Source: JBFMFH01 sp040752275 (lineage in GTDB: Bacteria; Acidobacteriota; Vicinamibacteria; Vicinamibacterales; JAKQTR01). Taken from it: a DNA stretch of 23,892 nt. Every line of letters starts with the position of its first letter. Position 1 is the first letter of the stretch. Location of the stretch: the NCBI GenBank assembly GCA_040752275.1, contig JBFMFH010000084.1, positions 1 through 23,892 on the forward strand, written 5' to 3'. Shown in pieces: positions 1 through 7,560 of this stretch. Below the pieces are notes generated by a model, which ran no database searches, was not told the DNA's origin, and was given only the letters and a program-made list of their open reading frames with translations. The translations under genes and the position numbers were made by a program.

Positions 1-110
1 GGGCATCCCGCCTGGCGGCGTTGCTCCTCCCTCACATACCGGGAGTATGCTCAGTCGTCGCGCCTGGCCAGCCGGGCGCCGCGCTCCGGGACTTCTGCAA
101 GGCATCACGG
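1..110. other. Intergenic DNA of unknown role at window edge
   Basis: I see no convincing gene here. The stretch holds several self-complementary pieces, such as the imperfect palindrome ATACCGGGAGTAT near 38-50 and GC-rich stems around 60-85. It reads like a structured extragenic element whose left part lies outside the window. The short open frames in it have no recognisable protein features. Confidence 0.25.
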
Positions 111-120
111 TTCCAGGGCA

Positions 121-177
121 CTAGCGAGGCTCCGCCTCAGACCGCCGAGGCGTGTGGGGGCGGCTCCGCCTCGCTAG
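121..177. repeat. Inverted repeat CTAGCGAGGC / GCCTCGCTAG
   Basis: Positions 121-130 and 168-177 are perfect 10-base inverted copies. The 11-base string GGCTCCGCCTC also occurs twice as a direct repeat (128-138 and 162-172). There is no U-tract, so this looks like a REP-type extragenic element rather than a classical terminator. Confidence 0.5.
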
Positions 178-194
178 ACCACAGTGTTGGCTTT

Positions 195-213
195 GCCCCG
201 CCTGCGGCGGGGC
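195..213. repeat. GC-rich perfect hairpin
   Basis: GCCCCGCC (195-202) and GGCGGGGC (206-213) form a perfect 8-bp stem with a 3-nt loop. It lies between the 121-177 repeat and the 215-283 repeat, making a cluster of three stem-loops downstream of the lipoprotein gene. No T-run follows in either direction, so terminator function is uncertain. Confidence 0.5.
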
Positions 214-214
214 G

Positions 215-283
215 TAGACGTCTTGAAGGCCGGGGACGGAAACTTGACTCATCTGCATGAGATTCGGGCCTTGAAGACGTCTA
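215..283 (-). repeat. Long inverted repeat overlapping the stop of the lipoprotein gene
   Basis: Positions 215-231 and 267-283 are inverted copies matching at 16 of 17 bases, around the core AGACGTCTTGAAGGCC, with a 35-nt loop. The inner arm contains the TAG stop codon (281-283, minus strand) of the adjacent lipoprotein gene. It could end or stabilise that transcript, or be an extragenic repeat that inserted at the gene end and supplies its stop. Confidence 0.5.
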
Positions 284-820
284 GCGGGCGTCGGCGATCT
301 GGACGCGTTCGATCCGAGTGACCTGGCTTCCTGTCTTGAGGCAGTACCTCTCCTTGATCTTCTGTGCGGTCTCGCCGGCCGGCAGCGCCGCCTTCGTGTC
401 GGCCGCCGCCTTCGGCGCGGCAACGAACGGCAGCGCGGCGGCCAGCAGCTCCCCGACCGTGTCGGCGCCCGCCGTCGCGTCCGAGTTCACCGACACGGAC
501 TTCAGCGCGCCCGACGGTGTCAGTTCCAGTCTGAATTCGCCCTTGCCGAACATGGCCGGGCGGAAGGCCACATAGGCTCGCTCACCGACGGCCAGGAACT
601 CGTACCGGGAGGTCGTTTCGTCAGTGCAGTAGGCCTGGTACCCGGGATTGGCGGGATCGACCTCGAAGCTCGTCGTCTCGGTGATGCGGACCAGCACCGG
701 AGTCGCCACGGGAACGCCTACGATCGGCCTGGCATCGCCGCCGAACGTGCGCAGCGACGATGCGCACCCGCCGAAGGAGAGGGTGATCAGACCCAACGCC
801 AAGACTCGGCGGTCGTCCAT
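281..820 (-). CDS. Hypothetical lipoprotein
   Basis: This 179-residue protein has no function I can assign. Its N-terminus is a short charged stretch (MDDRR) and a hydrophobic segment ending in a lipobox-like SFGGC with Cys19, so it is probably a lipid-anchored envelope protein. Another Cys pair (residues near 65 and 159) could form a disulfide. The start is fixed by AGGAGG four bases before the ATG. The gene is followed by a cluster of inverted repeats, one of which contains its stop codon. It lies 95 bases downstream of the arylamine N-acetyltransferase stop on the same strand, and nothing in the sequence links their functions. The gene call is solid; the function is unknown. Confidence 0.8.
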   Translation of the reverse strand: MDDRRVLALGLITLSFGGCASSLRTFGGDARPIVGVPVATPVLVRITETTSFEVDPANPGYQAYCTDETTSRYEFLAVGERAYVAFRPAMFGKGEFRLELTPSGALKSVSVNSDATAGADTVGELLAAALPFVAAPKAAADTKAALPAGETAQKIKERYCLKTGSQVTRIERVQIADAR

Positions 821-837
821 GAAGCCTCCTGGGCTTC
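821..837 (-). promoter_or_regulatory. Hairpin occluding the ribosome binding site of the lipoprotein gene
   Basis: Directly before the ATG at 820, the minus strand reads GAAGCC-CAGGA-GGCTTC. This is a perfect 6-bp stem (7 bp if the A of ATG pairs) with a 5-nt loop. The Shine-Dalgarno AGGAGG spans the loop and the 3' stem, so folding would limit ribosome access. A weak promoter candidate (TTGATC at 861-866, 17-base spacer, TACCCT at 838-843) would start the transcript at about this hairpin. Regulation is inferred. Confidence 0.35.
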
Positions 838-915
838 AGGGTAGGCGCCCGGCCGGCGGCGATCAACGGCCGTTGCACACTCGCGGAAGACATCAGTCCG
901 ACGGCGGCGCGCGTC

Positions 916-1737
916 CTACAACGAGTGTGTCAGGCGGACGCCGTCGAGCGCCCGGCGCACGAGGTCGCCCGGCATGCCAAACTCGCGTGCGACGACTCGC
1001 GGCAGATCGTCCGGGCTCACGATCGACGTGGCACGCCAGGTCGATCCCGACGCCTGGATCAGCGTGAGGTTCCTCACCATCGCCGGACGAGGCTCGCCGA
1101 ACCGGGCGACGAACAGGGCGTTCATGAACGTCGCCCGGGGGTCGAACGACTCGGCGATGACGCCGGCGAACTCCTCGATGCGCCGCGCCGCCGGATTGAC
1201 GACGTAGCCGCCGCCGCGTGTGCCGTCGCAGTACATCTCGAGGCCGGCTCGGCCGTCGCAACCGCGCGGCCGGAACACGTAGCGGAACGGCCCCCACGCG
1301 ATCTCGCGTGCGTCCGCGGCGTCCATCGCCAGCGGCTCGACGAGCGGCGCGCCGTAGCCGACGTCGGCCAGGTAGCGGCGCCCGTCGAGCGAGACGACGT
1401 TGACGATGTGGACGTTGGGCGCCGACATGTCCGCGCCGCAGAGGGTGGCGGCGTAGCCCAGATGGACGAGCAACCGGTGGAGATGGAAGTTGTTGGCATA
1501 GCACGTGCCACCGAAGCGGCACTGCTCGATGCCATCGAGGTACCGCGCGAGGTCTGGCACGCCGCGACGTGAGGGATCGTGCCGGCCGAGAAGCTTTGAG
1601 GCGTTCTCGAAAGGGACGCGCGCCAGGTGGGCCGCCGTCAGCTCCGCGAGGGCGTCCAAGGAAGGGTGCCGCGCCCGCACGCCGAGCACGGCGAGGTAAC
1701 GCTCGAACAGGATGGCGGCCGGCGTCGTACTGGACAC
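916..1737 (-). CDS. nat: Arylamine N-acetyltransferase
   Basis: This cytosolic enzyme of 273 residues transfers an acetyl (acyl) group from CoA to arylamines or hydrazines by a ping-pong mechanism. The NAT catalytic triad is visible: Cys79 in FGGTCYANN, His110 in NVHIVNVV and Asp125 in LADVGYGAP. The spacing closely matches the family triad (Cys69/His107/Asp122 in the Salmonella enzyme). The motif RVPFENASKLL near residue 40 is also typical. I chose GTG at 1737 because GGAGGA lies 6 bases upstream and the length then fits the family (about 270-285). The frame stays open to an upstream start at 1839, but those 34 extra residues look non-native. The family is confident; the physiological acyl acceptor is unknown. 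Confidence 0.92.
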   Translation of the reverse strand: MSSTTPAAILFERYLAVLGVRARHPSLDALAELTAAHLARVPFENASKLLGRHDPSRRGVPDLARYLDGIEQCRFGGTCYANNFHLHRLLVHLGYAATLCGADMSAPNVHIVNVVSLDGRRYLADVGYGAPLVEPLAMDAADAREIAWGPFRYVFRPRGCDGRAGLEMYCDGTRGGGYVVNPAARRIEEFAGVIAESFDPRATFMNALFVARFGEPRPAMVRNLTLIQASGSTWRATSIVSPDDLPRVVAREFGMPGDLVRRALDGVRLTHSL

Positions 1738-1867
1738 CTGATCCTCCGGCGACCTCAGGCCTCGGATGGCGCACCGCGGCGACGGGCCGACACGCCCGGA
1801 CCTCGTGCGCGATGAAGCCGGAAGACGATTCGGCCGCAACCACCTCCGGGAGACGCGTCGCCGCGCG

Positions 1868-2254
1868 TCACGCCGCGGGTGTGCCTATGGTTCGCGACGA
1901 TGCGAGTCCCCATGTCACGAGCGGGATGCAGACATAGGTGAGCCCGATGTCGCCGAGGTACGCGCCAACCGACATCTGCATCGGCCCGCCCAGCAGCATG
2001 AGGGGCGCATCAATCAGGATGGAGATGGCCAGCCAGAGGGCGCCCAGGATCAGGCCCTGGGACGGTTTGAGGTCCTGGGCGCGCTTCAGGTATGCCAGGG
2101 CCAGGATCACCGCCGTTCCCGTCACGGCGACCGCCATGATGGACTCGAACACGGGCCGCGCGGGCTCGTGGAGCGGAAACACGAGGAACGCGACGGCGAA
2201 CGGGATGAACCACGCGAGGACGCCAAAGCCGATCGCTCTGCCCCAGGACCTCAT
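1868..2254 (-). CDS. Small four-helix membrane protein, unknown function
   Basis: This 128-residue integral membrane protein has four predicted hydrophobic segments, roughly residues 5-27, 36-55, 66-86 and 98-118. The loop between the third and fourth helices carries LLGGPMQM and a Gly-Asp-Ile-Gly stretch. It resembles a widespread uncharacterised bacterial family of this size, and I assign no function. The ATG at 2254 is preceded by AAGGAGG with a 6-base spacer, which decides the start. The frame is open further upstream, but that part would read into the control region of the divergent racemase gene. It is transcribed away from the racemase and lies 130 bases upstream of the N-acetyltransferase start on the same strand. 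Confidence 0.82.
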   Translation of the reverse strand: MRSWGRAIGFGVLAWFIPFAVAFLVFPLHEPARPVFESIMAVAVTGTAVILALAYLKRAQDLKPSQGLILGALWLAISILIDAPLMLLGGPMQMSVGAYLGDIGLTYVCIPLVTWGLASSRTIGTPAA

Positions 2255-2412
2255 GGGCTGCCTCCTTGACGTGGGGATTCTACTACCGCGCGTCTTGCCC
2301 GCGTCCCCAATCTGTGCCACGCTGCTCCCGCGCGCGGGGGGCGCGCCGCAGGGCGGGCCCGTACCGGAACGCCCCGCGCGCCACGTCACCGAGGCGCCCC
2401 AGGGGAGGAACC

Positions 2413-3663
2413 ATGCCCACTCGCCGCCAGGTCCTGAAGCGTGTGCTGGCCGCCGCTGGGGGCGCCGCCGCTTGGCCCGCGACGTCGCGGGCCGCGCACG
2501 TCCGCCGACAGCAGCCGGCGGCGGCCCAGCCATCGCCTGCACGCACGGTCACGCACGTCCGCGACTCGGCGTTCGATCCCCGCGTCGAGATCAACGCCGC
2601 CCACCTCGCCCACAACGTCGCCGAAGTCCGCAGGCGCGTCGGCGGCCGACCCATTGTCGCGGTCATCAAGAACAACGGATACGGCTGCGGCACAGCCATC
2701 GTCGGGAAGATCCTCGAGACGCTCCCCGGCGTGGCCATGCTCGCGGTCGTCAAGCTCAGCGAGGCTGTCGCCCTGCGCGAGGCGGGCATCAGGAAGCCGG
2801 TCCTGCTGATGGGACCGCTCGACATGGCGGGGCTCGACGAGGCGTTGCGCCTGCGTATCGAGCCGATGGTGTACACGCCCATCGGTGACACCTTCGATCG
2901 GATCGCCGCCCGGCAGCAGCAGGCAGTGGCCATCCACGTCTGCGTCGACACGGGCATCGGCCGCGTGGGCGTGCCGGTCAGGGAAGCGACCGTCCTCATC
3001 CGCGATCTCGCCGCCCGCTCCTCGGTCCGCATCGCGAGCACGATGATGACCTTCACCGAGGACCCGCAGCTCGACATCGAGCAGCTGGCGCGCTTCAACG
3101 CGCTCCTCGCCGTGCTTCGCCACGACGGGGTCGCGTTCGGCTTCCGCCACGCAGCATCGACGTTCGGCCTCTTCCAGAGGCCCGACGCCTTTCTCGACGC
3201 GGTCAGGCCCGGGATGGCGATCTTCGGCATCTATCCGGAGCCGGACTTCCGCGCGGCGGGCGTCATGGACTTGCGTCCCGCCCTCAGCCTGAAGGCGCGC
3301 GTGGCGTACGTGAAACGCCTCGCGAAGGGCGATACCGCCGGCTACAACCGCGCGTACGTCGCCGCGAACCCCGTGTGGGTCGCCACGCTGAGCGTCGGCC
3401 ACGCCGATGGCTGGCCGCGCGCGGCCGCCCAGGGCGCACGCGTCCTCATCAACGGCGCGCTGTACCCAGTCATCGCCACGGTCTCGGCCAGCCACACGAT
3501 CGTCGAGATTGGCGACGCGCCAGCGGCCGCCATCGGCGATACGGCCACGCTATTCGGGTGGGAGGACGGGGCGAGGCCCGAGGACGTGTCGGCGGCGTGC
3601 AAGGTGTCGGTCTACGACTTGACCATGCACCTCAATCCGCTGCTGCCGCGCACGGTGGTGTGA
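2413..3663 (+). CDS. Tat-exported alanine-racemase-like PLP enzyme
   Basis: This 416-residue protein has the fold-type III alanine racemase layout: a PLP TIM barrel and a C-terminal beta domain. A twin-arginine signal (TRRQVLKR, residues 3-10) and an Ala-rich stretch suggest folded export. Lys86 in VIKNNGYG should carry PLP. Tyr311 in AGYNRAY matches the second catalytic base, VDTGIGRVG (178-186) the substrate loop, and VRPGMAIFG (264-272) the barrel strand. The usual CMDQ motif is replaced by SASH (358-361), and the C-terminal active-site Tyr region reads LNPLLPR. The substrate may therefore differ from alanine. GGGGAGG precedes the ATG by about 4 bases. It is divergent from the membrane protein and convergent with the response regulator. 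A periplasmic racemase is one reading; loss of activity is another. Confidence 0.85.
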   Translation: MPTRRQVLKRVLAAAGGAAAWPATSRAAHVRRQQPAAAQPSPARTVTHVRDSAFDPRVEINAAHLAHNVAEVRRRVGGRPIVAVIKNNGYGCGTAIVGKILETLPGVAMLAVVKLSEAVALREAGIRKPVLLMGPLDMAGLDEALRLRIEPMVYTPIGDTFDRIAARQQQAVAIHVCVDTGIGRVGVPVREATVLIRDLAARSSVRIASTMMTFTEDPQLDIEQLARFNALLAVLRHDGVAFGFRHAASTFGLFQRPDAFLDAVRPGMAIFGIYPEPDFRAAGVMDLRPALSLKARVAYVKRLAKGDTAGYNRAYVAANPVWVATLSVGHADGWPRAAAQGARVLINGALYPVIATVSASHTIVEIGDAPAAAIGDTATLFGWEDGARPEDVSAACKVSVYDLTMHLNPLLPRTVV

Positions 3664-3694
3664 GGGGCCGCCGCAGTGGTGTCGGCCTGGGGCG

Positions 3695-4075
3695 TTAGGC
3701 TCGGCCGAACCTCTCGACGTACGCGAGCACAGTGTCTGGATCAACAGGCTTCGCAAGGAACGGGTGTCCCCCGATCTCCATCAGCGCACCACCGGTCTCG
3801 TGCCTGGACACGAGGGCCGTGAGGAACACAATCGGCGTCCTCTGCAGTGCGGGATCGGCCTGCATCTCGGCAGCCAGCGTCGAACCGTCCGCGTCTGGCA
3901 TCACGATGTCGAGGAAGATCACGTCGGGTTCGAACTCGCGCGCCGTGGCCAGCGCGCGCTTGCCGGCGTTCTCGACTCGGACATCGCAGCCGCCGTTCTC
4001 CTCAAGGTACAACGCCAGCGCCCGCGTGATGCTGACCTCGTCGTCGACGAGCAGAATCCTTCGCTTCCTGGTCAT
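3695..4075 (-). CDS. Single-domain response regulator (CheY-like receiver)
   Basis: This 126-residue receiver domain has no output domain. The acidic pair Asp11-Asp12 (LVDDE), the phospho-acceptor Asp56 (FLDIVMPDADG), Thr86 (FLTAL) and Lys109 (LAKPVD) are all present, so it should accept phosphate. The ATG at 4075 gives the usual receiver N-terminus (KRRILLVDDE), with GGAG 8 bases upstream. Its first 74 bases overlap the end of the kinase gene in another frame, so translation is probably coupled and the kinase is the obvious partner. With no DNA-binding domain, the output must be a protein partner or a phosphorelay encoded elsewhere. Thirty-one bases separate it from the convergent racemase gene. 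Confidence 0.9.
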   Translation of the reverse strand: MTRKRRILLVDDEVSITRALALYLEENGGCDVRVENAGKRALATAREFEPDVIFLDIVMPDADGSTLAAEMQADPALQRTPIVFLTALVSRHETGGALMEIGGHPFLAKPVDPDTVLAYVERFGRA

Positions 4076-5207
4076 GTTGCGGCTCCGTCTTCTGTTCAAG
4101 CTTGAATCTGATCGTGACCCGCGCACCACCGGCGTCACGGTTGCCAATCTCGATCGTGCCCCCATGCATCTCCACAATCTGGCGCGACACCGACAAGCCG
4201 AGACCCGTGCCGCTGCCAGGTGGCTTGGTGGTGAAGAACGGGTCGAAGACCTTGGCAAGCCGCTCGTCGGGGATCCCGGGACCCGTGTCTTCAATCCGGA
4301 CCACGGCGACGCGCTCCCCGGGCCTGTACGCGTCGGTCGTCCGGTACCCGACGTTCTTTCCGCGCGGCAGCGCTTCCACACACGCCCGAATACGGATCTC
4401 GCCATCGTGTCCAATGGCCTGAATCGCGTTCGTGAGTAGATTGACGAACACCTGCTGGATCTTGAACCCGTCGAGCGTCAACGCTGGCATCGCGGAGTCG
4501 AGGTCCTTGACGACCGCTATCCTGCCCGTGTCAAGTTGGTGCTTGACGAGCAGCAGCGATCTCTCAATCGCGGCACCGAGGTCGAGCGGCGCACGCTCGA
4601 GGGCCTGATTCCTGGAGTAGCTCAGCAACCCGCCGATGATCCTGTCTGCGCGCTCCACGGCGTCCGTCATGTCCTGCAGGAGCAGTCTGGTCGATTCATC
4701 CGCGTTCGCCAGACGCTTCGACAGGATCTTGACGCCGGTCAGAATCATCATGAGTGGGTTCTTGACTTCGTGAGCCACGCCTGCGGCCATCCGGCCGAGC
4801 GAGTCGAGCTTCTCCGATTGGATCAACTGGAGCTGGGTGGCTCGAAGCTCAGCCTGGGACCGCCGAATCTCGCCAGCCCAGCCGGCGCCAAGCGCAATCG
4901 CCACATACGGTGTCAGCACGATCGGGACGAGAAGCGAGCCACGAAGGACCACGCCGAGGCCCAGGAACAGGACGCTCGAGATGCAGAGAACGGCGAGGGC
5001 AGCGCCCAGGAGGAGCGATGGGACCGCCCAGCCTCGGTAGTGCGCGAGGAGGAGCGCCGGAATCAGGGCGAGCCCGGCGGCCAGTCCTTGCCGGTCGAGC
5101 AGTTCTTCGGGCCAGAACACAGCCGCCGTCACGGCCACCGTCATGGCCATCAGCGCGACGAGCAGAGCCCTGAGCGGCACGGGCTTCAGAGACATACCAA
5201 TCGTCAC
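4002..5207 (-). CDS. Membrane sensor histidine kinase
   Basis: This 401-residue kinase has four hydrophobic segments in residues 12-110, with almost no periplasmic domain, followed by a short coiled linker (115-135). The H-box AAGVAHEVKNPL places the phospho-His at 146. The ATPase domain has the N-box (QVFVNLLTNAIQ, 252-263), the G1 box DTGPGIP (307-313), the F box FDPFFTTK (321-328) and the G2 box GTGLGLS (333-339). GTG at 5207 is chosen because GGGAG lies 6 bases upstream; the in-frame ATG at 5195 has no such site. The final 25 or so residues are polar, Arg-rich and read through the start of the response regulator. They probably serve mainly to couple translation. The signal sensed is unknown; the membrane segments themselves may sense it. 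Confidence 0.92.
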   Translation of the reverse strand: MTIGMSLKPVPLRALLVALMAMTVAVTAAVFWPEELLDRQGLAAGLALIPALLLAHYRGWAVPSLLLGAALAVLCISSVLFLGLGVVLRGSLLVPIVLTPYVAIALGAGWAGEIRRSQAELRATQLQLIQSEKLDSLGRMAAGVAHEVKNPLMMILTGVKILSKRLANADESTRLLLQDMTDAVERADRIIGGLLSYSRNQALERAPLDLGAAIERSLLLVKHQLDTGRIAVVKDLDSAMPALTLDGFKIQQVFVNLLTNAIQAIGHDGEIRIRACVEALPRGKNVGYRTTDAYRPGERVAVVRIEDTGPGIPDERLAKVFDPFFTTKPPGSGTGLGLSVSRQIVEMHGGTIEIGNRDAGGARVTIRFKLEQKTEPQHDQEAKDSARRRRGQHHAGAGVVP

Positions 5208-5280
5208 GGGATGCTCCCTTGGGCGAGTCCGGCTGCGCCCACGATCGATCTTCTCGGCTTCTGACAGGACGCCGTGCAGG

Positions 5281-5379
5281 GTTCCCCAGGACAGCCTCCA
5301 GGCCTACGTGCAGCTTTACCTCAAGGAGGAGATACAGGCCGAGGCGCTGGTCCGCAATCTCCCAGGGTTTGCGGTCTAG
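5281..5379 (+). pseudogene. Remnant of a DUF4143-type AAA ATPase gene
   Basis: The plus-strand frame ending at the TAG 5377-5379 reads QAYVQLYLKEEIQAEALV followed by RNLPGF. From memory, this closely matches the segment of DUF4143-family ATPases just before their C-terminal domain. Only about 32 codons survive. Nothing before 5281 resembles the upstream ATPase domain, and the frame stops right after Phe-Ala-Val, where the family normally continues Ala-Arg-Phe-Leu. It lies antisense to the last 59 bases of the GT-C-like membrane gene and fills the gap before the kinase gene. It is a decayed fragment, not an expressed gene. The identification rests on recall of the motif, not on a search. Confidence 0.6.
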
Positions 5380-7270
5380 CACCGGCCGCCCGGCTACTCC
5401 CGGACTGGCGAGTCGAGGCGCCCAGCGACACGGTGGCGGCGGGCACGCCGACGCTCTCGCCGACGCGCGGCATGGTGAACGGCACGTAGATCCCATCGTC
5501 CCATCGCAGCCAGCGCAGCGACGGATCGTCGAGATCGGTCGCGAAGGTGAAAGCTGCTTCCGCCGGGCGGCCATCGCCGGTCACGGCCGTGACCTCGACC
5601 ACGAGTCCCGAGAGCTCGACGCGATCTCCGACTCGGAACGGCGTGGCGTCGCGGTACAGCAGGTCCAGCATCTGGTGGGCGTAGCCCGTGTCGGTGGCGG
5701 CGTGCGATGCCTCCCCGCCGGGCCTCGGGACGCCTGGCGGTGCCAGAAAGCCGCCCGCAGGCCGGATGACCAGCACGTTCCTCGACGGCCTGCTGACCCG
5801 CGCGGGATGGATGCCCGACGCGAGCACGAGCATCCGCCGGGGCAGCGGCCTGCCATCGAGCAGGTTGAGCGTCGGACCGAAGACCGACGCAAAGAAGCTC
5901 GGCACGTTGACGACGATCACCTGCTGATCGCGCACGGCCGGACCCGCGGGCAAACTCGCGGCTGCGCGGACCGGCACCGCGCCAATGACGGCGAGGGCCC
6001 GCGCGGTGTTGGCAAGCCCGACGGGCGCGACGATCACGTGCAGCACCAGGAACACCCAGCACGCGACGCCCGCCGGCGCACGCCAGGCAGCGGTCGTCGG
6101 GAACCAGGGTGACCGGTCGATCCACGCCGCGAGGAATATCGCGAGCAGGCCCGCGCCGCCGATGCCGGCGAACACGAGGAGCCGGCCGCTCGGAAACGTC
6201 CCGCACGCCGGAATGGCGGACAGGATCATCCCCAGGCCCAGGAAGCGCGCCGCGCGGTCCCGTCTGAGGAGCGGCCACATCACGATCGCCAGTCCGGCGA
6301 CGAGCCCGCACGCCACGAGCCACATGACGTGGGCGGCCTCCTGAGAGAGAAAGATGTACGCGTCAGGGTTGAGGAACCACTGTCCGAACAGGAGTACCGG
6401 CCCGCGTTCGGCCACGCGCGGCAGAAACGCAGCGACATCTCCGGGATCGACATAGAGACCCGATCCCTGGGCGCCGAAGCCGAACCACCGGTAGAGCACG
6501 ACCCAGAGCGACGCGGCCGAGGCGGCCGGCAGCAATGACATCGCGCGTCTCTGCCACGTGCCGGCGTCCATGAACACGGCGTAGGCGAAGAGGTAGGCGC
6601 AGGTGGCGATCCCGAGCTCGCTGCCCGCGAGCGACAGGAGCAGCGCGACGAGCGACAGCGCCAGAGCCGCGCGCGAGGCCGCGCGGCGCCACGCGTCGTG
6701 CGCGATGAGCGCCACGATACCGAACAACACCGCGATGCTCGCATTGCGATTGGCCAGCCACACGGCCGGCAGCCCGTGCCCATCGTCGAGAGCGAAGAGG
6801 AGGGCAGCCAGGCCGGCAACCCGAGCCGGGCCGAGCACGCGCCGGAAGAGGACGCTGGCGGCGGCCACCATCCCCGCGAGCCAGAGAAGGGACTGCAGGT
6901 GCATCATCGCCGGAAACGCCGGCCAGCACCGGAAGTCGATCCAGTGAGTCAGCCCAGCCAGCGGCCTGAAGAACGCCACGCGGAAGTCGGGACGCGTCCA
7001 CCAGGGGAGGACGCCCGTGTCGACGTACTGGCGGTTCAGGGTGAGATCGCCCGTGAAGAACGCGAAGGCATCGAAGGGCCCCTTCGACCACGTGGGGAAT
7101 GGCGGCGGAGCGGTGAGGGCCAGGCGCAGCAGGTGATCGTCGAGTTGGAGTCCGAGCCACAGCGACGGTGAGGCCAGCAGGACGGCGCCTGCCGCGAGCG
7201 CGGCGGGAAGGCAGCGATGGCCGAGGATGCGATCGCTCCACGGACGTCCGGACCACTCGAGGAGTTTCAC
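5321..7270 (-). CDS. Large multi-pass membrane protein, GT-C glycosyltransferase-like
   Basis: This 649-residue protein has about eleven hydrophobic segments in residues 20-430 and a soluble C-terminal domain of about 200 residues. An Asp pair in the first periplasmic loop (LQLDDHLLRL, Asp44-Asp45) recalls GT-C lipid-sugar-dependent glycosyltransferases, but I see no specific family signature. The GTG start at 7270 overlaps the regulator stop in the four bases GTGA, so it is the third gene of the small operon and translationally coupled. The last 19 or so codons (5321-5379) run antisense through the DUF4143 remnant. They encode a Pro/Gly-rich tail that looks foreign, so the original C-terminus was probably altered by a rearrangement. 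The membrane topology is sure; the enzymatic role is tentative. Confidence 0.8.
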   Translation of the reverse strand: MKLLEWSGRPWSDRILGHRCLPAALAAGAVLLASPSLWLGLQLDDHLLRLALTAPPPFPTWSKGPFDAFAFFTGDLTLNRQYVDTGVLPWWTRPDFRVAFFRPLAGLTHWIDFRCWPAFPAMMHLQSLLWLAGMVAAASVLFRRVLGPARVAGLAALLFALDDGHGLPAVWLANRNASIAVLFGIVALIAHDAWRRAASRAALALSLVALLLSLAGSELGIATCAYLFAYAVFMDAGTWQRRAMSLLPAASAASLWVVLYRWFGFGAQGSGLYVDPGDVAAFLPRVAERGPVLLFGQWFLNPDAYIFLSQEAAHVMWLVACGLVAGLAIVMWPLLRRDRAARFLGLGMILSAIPACGTFPSGRLLVFAGIGGAGLLAIFLAAWIDRSPWFPTTAAWRAPAGVACWVFLVLHVIVAPVGLANTARALAVIGAVPVRAAASLPAGPAVRDQQVIVVNVPSFFASVFGPTLNLLDGRPLPRRMLVLASGIHPARVSRPSRNVLVIRPAGGFLAPPGVPRPGGEASHAATDTGYAHQMLDLLYRDATPFRVGDRVELSGLVVEVTAVTGDGRPAEAAFTFATDLDDPSLRWLRWDDGIYVPFTMPRVGESVGVPAATVSLGASTRQSGSSRAAGARPQTLGDCGPAPRPVSPP

Positions 7271-7560
7271 GCCCCGCTTGCCTTCGCCAACAGCCCGCCC
7301 ATCGTCTTTCGGTAGGCGCCGAAGGCCGAGCGGCCCGACCGTGTGAGCCGCAGCAGCGTGAGCGGCACCTTGCCGCGGAACGTCTTGTCGATTTCGACGT
7401 AGCCCGCCTCTTCGAGTTTCGAGAGGTGACTCGAAAGGTTGCCCTTGGTGAGGCCGCTCTGGTTGAGCAGCCAGAGGAAGTCGGCTTCCTTCACGCCATT
7501 GAGCAACGCCATGACGAGGAGCCGCGCCGGCTCGTGGATGACGCGATCGATGTCGGTCAC
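7267..7560 (-). CDS. Winged-helix transcriptional regulator (HTH_34/ArsR-like)
   Basis: This 97-residue DNA-binding protein opens with IHEPARLLVMALL, typical of short winged-helix repressors. The recognition helix lies in LTKGNLSSHLSKLEEAGYV (residues 37-55) and the wing in the FRGKVPLTLLRLT region (61-73). There are no metal-binding Cys motifs. The GTG start at 7560 shares the bases GTGA with the stop of the small membrane protein. The frame is open much further upstream, but those codons are an out-of-frame reading of that gene. The protein is the likely ligand of the inverted repeat at 7835-7867 over the operon promoter, which would make the operon autoregulated. The neighbours suggest control of a membrane or envelope function. 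Confidence 0.85.
   Translation of the reverse strand: MTDIDRVIHEPARLLVMALLNGVKEADFLWLLNQSGLTKGNLSSHLSKLEEAGYVEIDKTFRGKVPLTLLRLTRSGRSAFGAYRKTMGGLLAKASGA

Noticed and set aside
195..213. Rho-independent terminator
   Set aside because: The stem is strong, but no T-run follows on either strand, so I list it as a repeat instead.
3199..3663. Possible frameshift at the racemase C-terminus to explain the missing Tyr motif
   Set aside because: The frame stays coherent to the stop, with a domain of normal length; no alternative frame restores the canonical ending.
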